DNA of 10,852 bases from the NCBI GenBank assembly GCA_903904765.1, contig CAIVEA010000025.1, positions 1 through 10,852 of the forward strand, in the 5' to 3' direction. A program made the translations under genes and the position numbers. Positions 5,036 through 10,852 of the stretch are shown piece by piece (position 1 is the stretch's first letter; each line of letters opens with the position of its first letter). Source of the DNA: an uncultured Chloroflexota bacterium (GTDB lineage Bacteria; Chloroflexota; Anaerolineae; Aggregatilineales; Phototrophicaceae). The notes beneath the pieces are model-generated. The model was given only the letters and a program-made list of their open reading frames with translations. It did not search any database and was not told the origin of the DNA.

Positions 5036-7903
5036 TTACTTCTTATTGCCGCGCCGTCCGAACACGAAGTACAGCACGATCAGAATCAGCAGGCCAACGC
5101 CCGCAATCAGCGCAATCGGAATCTGGCTGGTGCTGGTCGCTGCCGTCTGCGTTTCCGCCGACAGCGGGATGGGCGTGAAGGTCGGTTCGGGCGTGCGTCC
5201 TGCCGAGGTGGTCGCCTCACCCGTCGGAGTGACCGGAGCAACATCCGCCGTGCTTTCAGCCGTAGCCTCAGCCGTAGCCGCTACGGTGGTGGCCTCCTGC
5301 GTAGCTTCAGCCGTCGCCTCGGCAGTGGCTTCTACCACCTGCCCGGCAGCTTCGGTAGCCTTCGCATCGGCTGTCGCCTGCTCAGAGGCCGTCTGTGCCG
5401 CAATCTGCGCGTCCGAAGTAGCTTTCGCATCCGCAGCCTGTGTGGTAGCAGCGGCCTGCGCGTCCTTCGTGGCCTGCTCAGAGGCCGTCTGTGCCGCAAC
5501 CTGCGCGTCCGAAGTAGCTTTCGCATCCGCAGCCTGTGTGGTAGCAGCGGCTTGCGCGTCCTTCGTGGCCTGCGCGTCGGCAGCCGAGGCCGCCTGCTGC
5601 GTCAGTACGGCATTGGTCTGCGCCACCGCCGTCTCTGTTGCGGACTGGTCGGTATTCGCCACCGCCGTCACATCAGGCGCGGTTGCCGTCGCATCCGCCG
5701 CCGTTGCTGCGGCTGTGCTGTCCGTCGCCACTGTCGCTTCGGGCGTGTTTTCACTGCCTGCATTTTGCCCGGAGGCCGAAACGTCCGTCGGAACAGCCGT
5801 CGGTTCTACGGGTGCAGTGGTCGGCGCAGTCGTAGACGTGGGTTCGGGCGTGTTGGTCGGGACGGGAGTGCTGGTCGGCACCGAAGCTGTCGCCGTCAGC
5901 GCGGGAGCAGCCGACACCGCGAAGGCCGTGTCTACGCTGGTCGTCTGACCGCCCGCGTTGGTCACAACCGTCGTCAGGATGTGGCCGCCCTCACCTGTCG
6001 CCAGCGCATCAATCTGCGCGGCGAAGGGCGCTTCGGTCGCAGTGGCGATTTCCACACCATCCACTAGATATTGCACGCTGCTCACCGCCGTCTGGCTGGT
6101 GACATCGAGGCTCACCTCACGGTCGGCATCCAGCGTTTCGCCGGCTGTCAGGCCGTTCACAGTCACAACCGGGGGCAGTGCCGCCACTTCAAACGGAATG
6201 TCCTGCGTGGTCTGCTGACCGTTTTCGCCCGTCACACTGATGCTCAGGGTGGCGCTGCCGGGGGGCAAAGCCATCGGGTCAATCGTCACTTCAAGCTGGT
6301 TCTCGCCAGTATTGGACGCGATTTCCGTACCATTCACCGAGGCCGACATCGCGCTGACCGCACCCTGACTCTGCTCAACATTCACCACGATGGTCGTGGG
6401 GTCGCTGATCGCCAGCGCACTATCGAGGCCAGTCACCGCAAATTCTGGCTGCAATGCCGCCGCGCTGAAGGGGATTTCGACAGGGGTACTGCCGCCACCC
6501 TCATTGGTGACGATCACGCTCAGCGTATGCGTGCCGGGGGCGTAGCTGTACGGGTCAATCGTGAAGGTGAAGGGCGCTTCGGTCACAGTCGCCTGTTCCA
6601 CGCCATCCACCGAGTACACCGCGCTGGCCGCCGGGGTCTGTCCGGTGACGCTCAGGCTGATGTCCTGCGGGGCGCTCAGTTCGCCAGTCGGCACACCGCT
6701 GACATCCACCACCGGAGGCAGCACAGCCACCTCAAAGGTCGTGCTGGCTGTCGTGGTATCGCCCGTCGAGTCCGTCACCGAGAAATCCAGCGTGTTCGTG
6801 CCGGGGGGCAGTAGCACCGGATCAATCGTGACGACGAACGGCGCGGCGCTCAACGCACCCTGCCCGACACCGTTTAGCTGGAATTCTGCCGAGGTAATCG
6901 GGTCATCGGCCTGCACATCCACCGTGATCGTCGTCGGTTCGCTGATCGGCGCAGCCGGCATTGCGGGCAGCGCAACCACCGGAACCGGAACTGGAACGCG
7001 CACGCTGCCGAGGGCAGTGGCGACGCGGTTATCCGAAGTCACCTGCAACACCAGTTGGAAGTCCTTACCGGCTTCCACATTCGCGCTGTCCAGTTCTAGC
7101 GTGACGATGTACTGGGTACGCAGCGAACCGGCCAGTTCTTCGTAAATCTTTTGCAGCTCGTCCGGTGTGGGCGATTCATAGAACCGCGCCAGCGTCGCGC
7201 TCGACAGGTCTTTCAGGAAAGTACGATCCGTGCCGAAGCCCAGACCAATCGTATTGCTCGGCACACCCAGTTCCAGCGCCGTCGCAGAGGCAGCTTCGCG
7301 CTCCGACGAACTCAGGTTGCCATATTCCGCGCCATCGCTGAGGATGATGACGGTGTGGCGCGGCGAGGGCGACTTGGCGGCGGTCTGAATGGCGAGGACG
7401 CTGCCATCATACAGGGCGGTGCGTCCGCTGGCATACAGGCCGTTCACCGCGTCGGTCAACACCTGCTTGTCGGACGTGAAGTCCTGCACCAAGCGTTCGC
7501 GGCTGTCGAAAGCCACAACCGCCACGCTGTCCTTCTCGCCAATCAGGTTGATGAAGCTAATGGCAGCGGCTTTGGCGCGTTCAATCGGCTGGCCTTCCAT
7601 GCTGGTGCTGGTATCAATCGCCAGCACAACCGAGATGTCCAGCGCATCATCGGTCACATTCTGCACATCTACCACGCGGGCATTGGGTGCTAAATCGCCC
7701 AGCACCGCAAAATTATCTACCCCTAAGCCCAACACCGATTGCCCCACCACGTCAACCACGTTGACATTGACCTGTACGGTAGGGTACTGCGAGAGATCAA
7801 TACCGTTAATCTGAACGCTCAGCGGCGGTGCAGCAGATTGCACGAATAACACCGCTGGCAGGATTAACACGAGGCTGAAAAGCGCGAAAAACAGGCGTTT
7901 CAA
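5036..7903 (-). CDS. Membrane-anchored extracellular VWA protein with Ig-like repeats and Ala/Thr stalk
   Basis: This is a 955-residue surface protein. A TTG start at 7903 is chosen: GGGGGT lies 6 nt upstream and the product begins MKRLFFALFSLVLILPAVLF, a typical signal peptide with a cleavage region near SAAPP (23-27). Earlier in-frame starts would bury this behind 30 polar residues. Order of parts: a short beta-rich N-terminal region (28-85); a von Willebrand A domain (about 88-265) with the metal site D97-TST-S101, T162 in GRTALYDG and D190 in LSDGAEYG; four Ig-like modules (about 320-663); a Thr/Pro stalk (670-710); an Ala/Thr/Gln-rich region (725-890) with two 32-residue repeats; and a C-terminal helix (928-948) ending in RRGNKK. 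The chain has no cysteine. The metal site is intact, so it may bind a protein or matrix ligand in a metal-dependent way. The specific role is unknown; adhesion or envelope assembly are possibilities. Confidence 0.9.
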   Translation of the reverse strand: MKRLFFALFSLVLILPAVLFVQSAAPPLSVQINGIDLSQYPTVQVNVNVVDVVGQSVLGLGVDNFAVLGDLAPNARVVDVQNVTDDALDISVVLAIDTSTSMEGQPIERAKAAAISFINLIGEKDSVAVVAFDSRERLVQDFTSDKQVLTDAVNGLYASGRTALYDGSVLAIQTAAKSPSPRHTVIILSDGAEYGNLSSSEREAASATALELGVPSNTIGLGFGTDRTFLKDLSSATLARFYESPTPDELQKIYEELAGSLRTQYIVTLELDSANVEAGKDFQLVLQVTSDNRVATALGSVRVPVPVPVVALPAMPAAPISEPTTITVDVQADDPITSAEFQLNGVGQGALSAAPFVVTIDPVLLPPGTNTLDFSVTDSTGDTTTASTTFEVAVLPPVVDVSGVPTGELSAPQDISLSVTGQTPAASAVYSVDGVEQATVTEAPFTFTIDPYSYAPGTHTLSVIVTNEGGGSTPVEIPFSAAALQPEFAVTGLDSALAISDPTTIVVNVEQSQGAVSAMSASVNGTEIASNTGENQLEVTIDPMALPPGSATLSISVTGENGQQTTQDIPFEVAALPPVVTVNGLTAGETLDADREVSLDVTSQTAVSSVQYLVDGVEIATATEAPFAAQIDALATGEGGHILTTVVTNAGGQTTSVDTAFAVSAAPALTATASVPTSTPVPTNTPEPTSTTAPTTAPVEPTAVPTDVSASGQNAGSENTPEATVATDSTAAATAADATATAPDVTAVANTDQSATETAVAQTNAVLTQQAASAADAQATKDAQAAATTQAADAKATSDAQVAAQTASEQATKDAQAAATTQAADAKATSDAQIAAQTASEQATADAKATEAAGQVVEATAEATAEATQEATTVAATAEATAESTADVAPVTPTGEATTSAGRTPEPTFTPIPLSAETQTAATSTSQIPIALIAGVGLLILIVLYFVFGRRGNKK
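5376..5567 (-). repeat. Two 96-bp tandem repeats inside the VWA-protein stalk
   Basis: Copies at 5376-5471 and 5472-5567 differ at two positions by eye, one of them giving Ile versus Val. Each encodes a 32-residue Ala/Thr/Gln/Asp-rich unit (residues 780-811 and 812-843, TKDAQAAATTQAADAKATSD and onward). A further copy begins at 5568 but diverges after a few bases. The near identity points to a recent in-frame duplication that lengthens the stalk. Confidence 0.9.
5915..6946 (-). repeat. Coding region of four Ig-like modules in ABAB order
   Basis: Residues 320-663 of the VWA protein hold four beta-rich modules of about 85-90 residues. Modules 1 and 3 share ISEPTTITVDV / ISDPTTIVVNV and the TIDPxxLPPG turn; modules 2 and 4 share LPPVV at their start, VDGVE and ATxTEAPF. 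The period of the pair is about 180 residues, which suggests that a two-module block was duplicated. Confidence 0.7.
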
Positions 7904-7939
7904 GACGACACCCCCGATACAACATGCTGAAATGATCTG

Positions 7940-7972
7940 GTTTATTGGTGAGTTCAAGTTTTCACAATAAAC
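7940..7972 (-). promoter_or_regulatory. Dyad upstream of the VWA gene, possible operator or leader hairpin
   Basis: GTTTATTG (7940-7947) and CAATAAAC (7965-7972) are a perfect 8-bp inverted repeat with a 17-bp spacer. Allowing one bulge, the pairing extends inward through GTGA/TCAC. It lies 36-69 bp before the TTG start of the VWA gene in an AT-rich stretch where its promoter would be expected. A minus-strand TTGAAC lies within the spacer, but there is no convincing -10 box 17 bp from it. Operator or leader structure is an inference. Confidence 0.45.
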
Positions 7973-7996
7973 ACTTTTCTGACCCAAAATCATAGC

Positions 7997-8040
7997 GCAG
8001 GTTGAAGAAACACGCTAGACACATAGCGGCTTCAACCTGC
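7997..8040 (-). terminator. Hairpin after the SH3b gene, terminator-like but without a T-run
   Basis: GCAGGTTGAAG (7997-8007) and CTTCAACCTGC (8030-8040) pair perfectly over 11 bp. Inside is a second stem, CGCTA/TAGCG (8013-8017, 8024-8028), with a 6-nt loop. It begins 31 nt after the stop codon of the SH3b gene. The minus strand continues GCTATGATTTTGGG, so the only T-run is four bases and 8 nt away. It may end or stabilise the SH3b message and separate it from the VWA gene. Confidence 0.55.
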
Positions 8041-8071
8041 AAATTTCAGGTTTCATTACATTCTTTTACAA

Positions 8072-8878
8072 CTAGCGGCTGGAACGCTCCGGCAAACGGG
8101 CACAATCTGCGCTCACACGCAGGAATTCGCCCTTCACCCAGCCCTCTTTGCCATCGGCGCTGCCATACCACCATGTCGAATCGGCATTGCGTCCCACCAG
8201 CAGAAGCGACGAGTCGAACGGCAGCGTGGCGACCAGCGTCGCGCCCGTATCCGGTTTCTCGCGCACATTGACGTTATACAGCGCCAGCGCCACACAGGGG
8301 GTCGGTGCGGTAGCGGTTGGCTCCGGCGTGCGCGTGGCGAAAGCGAAACGGGTAGCAGTAGCAGTGGCCTGCGGGCGCGGGGTGCGCGTCAGCGTGGGCG
8401 TGAAGGTCGGGAACGGCGTGGGGGTCAGCGTGGGCGATAACGTGCCGCCGCTGCTCTGCACATTGGCAACCGATGTTAAGCGGATGGGAGTCGCCGTAGC
8501 CAGCGCGGGGGCAAGCAGGTTCTCGGCGGTCAGCGGCACAGTGACGGTGGCGATCAGCAGCAGCAGACCGATGCCCACGCCCAACCCGCCCCGCGAACCT
8601 TTCAGTTTTTCAGGGCGGCGCAATTCCAGCAGCAACACAGGCAGGCTGAAAACCGCCAGCGCCGCACCCACGCCCTGCACGCCCCGCGTCAGCAACGGGG
8701 GTGACGTAGTAGCCTGTGCAGCGGCGATCAGGGCGGTCAACGGCAGCAGCGCGGCGAGGAAAGCCAGCAGCAGCCCGCGAAAACCGGCGCGGGTACTGCC
8801 GCGCAGCGTTTGGACGAAAGCATACAACACGTACAACAGCGCGAAAGCCGCGCCCACACCCAGCAAAAGCAGTCCCAA
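8072..8878 (-). CDS. Four-helix membrane protein with Thr/Pro stalk and extracellular SH3b domain
   Basis: This is a 268-residue protein. Four hydrophobic helices (about 3-22, 34-53, 66-85, 99-117) are followed by a Thr/Pro/Ala stalk (125-194, with SPTLTPTPFPTFTPTLTRTP) and a bacterial SH3 domain (about 195-258) with YNVNVREKPD, W236-W237, and GWVKGEFL. The only two cysteines, C195 and C259, sit exactly at the edges of the SH3 domain and could form a disulfide, which fits an extracytoplasmic location. The TTG start at 8878 is the first possible one after an in-frame TAA and has AAAGG 6 nt upstream. SH3b domains usually bind peptidoglycan or peptide ligands, so a cell-wall or envelope sensor role is plausible. 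No enzyme domain is present. The family beyond SH3b is not recognised. It lies between the nuclease-like and VWA genes on the same strand. Confidence 0.82.
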   Translation of the reverse strand: MGLLLLGVGAAFALLYVLYAFVQTLRGSTRAGFRGLLLAFLAALLPLTALIAAAQATTSPPLLTRGVQGVGAALAVFSLPVLLLELRRPEKLKGSRGGLGVGIGLLLLIATVTVPLTAENLLAPALATATPIRLTSVANVQSSGGTLSPTLTPTPFPTFTPTLTRTPRPQATATATRFAFATRTPEPTATAPTPCVALALYNVNVREKPDTGATLVATLPFDSSLLLVGRNADSTWWYGSADGKEGWVKGEFLRVSADCARLPERSSR

Positions 8879-8941
8879 GAGACACCTTTAGGGATAATGT
8901 TTGACATAACCGCAGCCATTATGCGGCAGTTCGGCCTGCGC

Positions 8942-8963
8942 TGTCTACGCTCCAGCGTAAACA
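8942..8963 (-). terminator. Hairpin directly after the nuclease-like gene
   Basis: TGTTTACGC and GCGTAGACA on the minus strand pair over 9 bp (one G-U) around a TGGA loop, starting 1 nt past the TGA stop of the nuclease-like gene. The mispair on the + strand is C-A but is an allowed G-U in minus-strand RNA, which supports a role in that transcript. No T-run follows, so it may be a stabilising or weak terminator stem. Confidence 0.45.
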
Positions 8964-8964
8964 A

Positions 8965-9654
8965 TCACGAGTCTCTCAGCGAAACCGCCGCGAGGAACTC
9001 CTCCACCACCGCTTCCGGCGCACGCGAACAACGATCCGCCGGATAGCGCAGCACGTTCAATCCAGCGGCGCGTAAAGCCTTGTCGCGCTGATGATCGGCA
9101 GAGGCAGCGCGTTCGTGCTGCGGGCCATCCACTTCCAGCGCCGTCCAGCGCCCGTCGTGGTACACCATAAAATCCACTTCCCGCGTCTGATGATAATCGC
9201 CCGCCGCAAAGCGCACTTTTGCGCCCGCCGTGAACAACAGTCCGCGCTGGTCGAGCGCCTTAGCGATCTTAATCTCGGATTGCGAACGCAGCGTCAGGCC
9301 GTGCCACGCCAGCGCCCGGTAATCATCGGCAGCACGCTGCGGACGGTAAGCGCGTTCCGGCGGTTCGGCAGGTGTGCGGCGGGAAAGCGCCTCAATCTGG
9401 CGGGAGAGCGTTTTGAAATGCCCGCGTTGGCGGCGCGGGGCGGGGTCGGTCAGGACGTACACGCCGAGCGCGGCCAGTAGCAGCGGGGTGAACAGCACCG
9501 CCCACCCTGCCGTGATATGCAGGCCATCCAGCAAGGTGACGGCAACACCCGCCCCCACCGCCGCCATCAGCAGCGGACGGCGCACGCGAACGAGCATCAA
9601 CATCGGCACAAGTCCCCCCATGATGATGAAAAAAATGCAGTAGTACACCCTCAC
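8965..9654 (-). CDS. Membrane protein with DUF559/DUF2726-like PD-(D/E)XK nuclease domain
   Basis: Up to 229 residues. The N-terminal 70 residues hold two or three hydrophobic helices (about 5-21, 27-44, 49-68), then a basic linker, then a Vsr-like endonuclease fold at about 121-225: E127 in SQSEIKIA, D161 in REVDFMVYHDG, E174 and D176 in ALEVDGPQH, H180, R190-D191, and GLNVLRYP near the end. This pattern matches the DUF559/DUF2726 group, whose members are often tied to DNA repair or mobile DNA but are mostly untested. The start is uncertain: GTG at 9654 is the longest, but a hairpin and T-run overlap its first codons, and ATG at 9603 (residue 18) with GGGGGGA upstream would drop the first helix. 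It lies 41 nt or more after ppc. A membrane-tethered nuclease is odd; it might act on incoming DNA or be a non-catalytic relative. Confidence 0.8.
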   Translation of the reverse strand: MRVYYCIFFIIMGGLVPMLMLVRVRRPLLMAAVGAGVAVTLLDGLHITAGWAVLFTPLLLAALGVYVLTDPAPRRQRGHFKTLSRQIEALSRRTPAEPPERAYRPQRAADDYRALAWHGLTLRSQSEIKIAKALDQRGLLFTAGAKVRFAAGDYHQTREVDFMVYHDGRWTALEVDGPQHERAASADHQRDKALRAAGLNVLRYPADRCSRAPEAVVEEFLAAVSLRDS

Positions 9655-9692
9655 CCCGTAGTTCTTTCAGGGGTATGTTTTAGGTTGAGGGT
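9647..9692 (-). repeat. Inverted repeats at the ppc / nuclease-gene junction, possible weak terminator
   Basis: ACCCTCA (9647-9653) pairs with TGAGGGT (9686-9692), and CCCC (9654-9657) with GGGG (9670-9673) inside it. The structure begins 3 nt after the ppc stop codon on the minus strand. A T7 run follows at 9629-9635, about 11 nt beyond the stem, too far for a classical terminator. It overlaps the GTG candidate start of the next gene. Confidence 0.4.
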
Positions 9693-9695
9693 TCG

Positions 9696-10852
9696 TTATC
9701 CGGTGGTTTTCATGCCCGCCGCGATCCCGTTCACCGCCGCCAGCACATTCCGCATGATCGAACGGTAATCACCCGAATCCGAGCGTTCGGCACGCAGTTG
9801 GCGCAGCAGTTCCACCTGAATGAAATTCAACGGGTCTACATACGGGTTGCGGCGCTCAATCGAACGCTGCATCACGGGCGAGTTGTTCAGCAATTCGCTC
9901 TGTCCGGTCACGCGGCACACAATAGCACGGGCGCGAATGTATTCCTCTTGCATCTCGTTGAACACGCTGTCGCGCAGCGCAGCATCATGCACCAGCGACG
10001 AGTACAACTGGGCGATCCCCATATCGGCCTTCGCCAAGTCCAACTGTGTATTTTCGATCAGGGCGCGGAAGAACGGCCATTCGGCGTACATCTTCCGCAA
10101 TAGCACCATGCCCGTCGTGTGGGTATCGCAGTACGAGTCCAGCGCCTGCCCCACGCCGTACCAGCTAGGGATGATGGCGCGGCTCTGCATCCACGAGAAC
10201 ACCCATGGGATAGCGCGGACATCGGTGAAGCCACCGCCCGCCTTACGCTTGGCAGGCCGCGAACTGATGGGCAGATTGGCGAGTTCGTTGATGGGCGTGG
10301 CCTGCTGCCAGTATTCCACGAAACCGGGCGTTTCGTAGACGAACTTGCGATAGGCTTTGCGTCCGCTTTCCGCCAGATAGTCCATCGCCTCGCGCCACTC
10401 GTCCGGGATGGCCTTCGCCTGCGGCGCGCCCATCGCCAGCAGCACTGCGTTCGTCACCTGATGCAGATGGCGGCGGGCGATCTGCTCGTTGCTGTAGCGG
10501 TAGGCGATCACTTCGCCCTGCTCGGTGATCTTGATGTCGCCCATCAGCGAATGCGGCGGCTGCGATAGGATGGCCTGATGCGTGGGGCCGCCGCCGCGCC
10601 CGATGCTGCCACCGCGTCCGTGAAACAGTTCGAGGCGGATGCCATGCGCGGCGCACATATCCGCCAGATTGCGCTGTGCCGTGAACAGATTCCAGTTGGA
10701 GGCCAGATAGCCGCCGTCCTTGCCGCTATCGGAATAGCCGATCATGATTTGCTGGCGGTTGCCCCGCGCCTGCAAATGCTTGCGGTATTCCGGGTTCTCG
10801 AACAGCGTGGTCATCACGGCGGGAGCGTTCAACAGGTCGTCAATCGTCTCGA
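9696..10852 (-). CDS. ppc: Phosphoenolpyruvate carboxylase, C-terminal part (5' end outside window)
   Basis: The frame is open through the right edge of the window; 384 residues are visible, about 40 percent of a normal 900-950-residue enzyme (EC 4.1.1.31). It makes oxaloacetate from phosphoenolpyruvate and bicarbonate and refills the citric acid cycle, in the cytosol. Signatures in order: FETIDDLL at the edge, IMIGYSDSGKDGGYLASNW, FHGRGGSIGRGGGPTHQAIL (the active-site glycine-rich loop), GEVIAYRYSN, SRPAKRK, RAIPWVFSWMQSRAIIPSWYG, and the C-terminal IAAGMKTTG. Most relatives end in RNTG; here it is KTTG, but the essential terminal glycine is kept. No internal start is believable because conserved sequence continues to the window edge. 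The call is essentially certain. Confidence 0.97.
   Translation of the reverse strand, partial: ETIDDLLNAPAVMTTLFENPEYRKHLQARGNRQQIMIGYSDSGKDGGYLASNWNLFTAQRNLADMCAAHGIRLELFHGRGGSIGRGGGPTHQAILSQPPHSLMGDIKITEQGEVIAYRYSNEQIARRHLHQVTNAVLLAMGAPQAKAIPDEWREAMDYLAESGRKAYRKFVYETPGFVEYWQQATPINELANLPISSRPAKRKAGGGFTDVRAIPWVFSWMQSRAIIPSWYGVGQALDSYCDTHTTGMVLLRKMYAEWPFFRALIENTQLDLAKADMGIAQLYSSLVHDAALRDSVFNEMQEEYIRARAIVCRVTGQSELLNNSPVMQRSIERRNPYVDPLNFIQVELLRQLRAERSDSGDYRSIMRNVLAAVNGIAAGMKTTG

Noticed and set aside
5015..6067. Long open frames on the + strand opposite the VWA stalk and Ig-like region, rich in Arg/Gly/Ser or Ala/Val/Ser
   Set aside because: They mirror the repetitive GC-rich codons of the VWA gene, have no ribosome site or domain pattern, and overlap a protein with clear domains.
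7904..7993. Longer N-terminus for the VWA protein
   Set aside because: It would place 30 polar, cysteine-containing residues before an otherwise perfect signal peptide and would cover the likely promoter/leader region.
8901..8906. Perfect TTGACA on the + strand as a -35 box
   Set aside because: There is no -10 box at the right distance and no + strand gene downstream.
10830..10832. TTG at 10832 as the start of ppc
   Set aside because: Conserved carboxylase sequence (FETIDDL-like) continues upstream of it to the window edge, so the gene is cut by the window.

Overview
The window looks like chromosomal DNA of a free-living, GC-rich bacterium, most plausibly a member of the Chloroflexota. The main pointers are the long Thr-Pro-Thr / Ala-Thr-Gln stalks on two surface proteins (a habit common in Anaerolineae-like genomes), TTG starts behind G-rich Shine-Dalgarno sequences, and the KimA-like and truncated KdpD-like proteins. 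The lineage is an inference; there is no rRNA or other marker gene here. No tRNA, rRNA, CRISPR array, insertion sequence or phage gene was seen.

Left part (1-4441): the 3' end of a KimA-like APC-superfamily permease (probable K+ uptake) on the + strand meets, tail to tail across a bidirectional hairpin terminator, a minus-strand block read fbp -> kdpD-like kinase -> kdpE-like regulator. The kinase has only the membrane, GAF and kinase parts of KdpD, and its G1 ATP-binding box is degenerate. Kinase and regulator overlap by 26 nt. The kinase start sits just behind a 9-bp inverted repeat that would bury its G-rich ribosome site. A potassium transporter facing a Kdp-type two-component system suggests a potassium/osmotic locus. 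The class I fructose-1,6-bisphosphatase upstream may be a co-transcribed housekeeping gene.

Middle (4442-5016): a 263-bp non-coding stretch with a possible -10 box flanked by direct repeats, then a small plus-strand zinc-ribbon protein of unknown role, closed by a strong bidirectional terminator.

Right part (5036-10852), all on the minus strand, read from right to left: the C-terminal 384 residues of phosphoenolpyruvate carboxylase (5' end outside the window); a membrane protein with a DUF559/DUF2726-like PD-(D/E)XK nuclease fold; a four-helix membrane protein with a Thr/Pro stalk and an SH3b domain bracketed by the protein's only two cysteines; and a 955-residue signal-peptide-bearing VWA protein with four Ig-like modules in an ABAB order, a long Ala/Thr/Gln stalk with a near-perfect 96-bp tandem duplication, and a C-terminal membrane anchor. 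Hairpins and a dyad in the gaps suggest that these genes are at least partly separate transcription units. The VWA, SH3b and nuclease genes form an envelope-facing group without a clear known function; nothing here proves that they work together.
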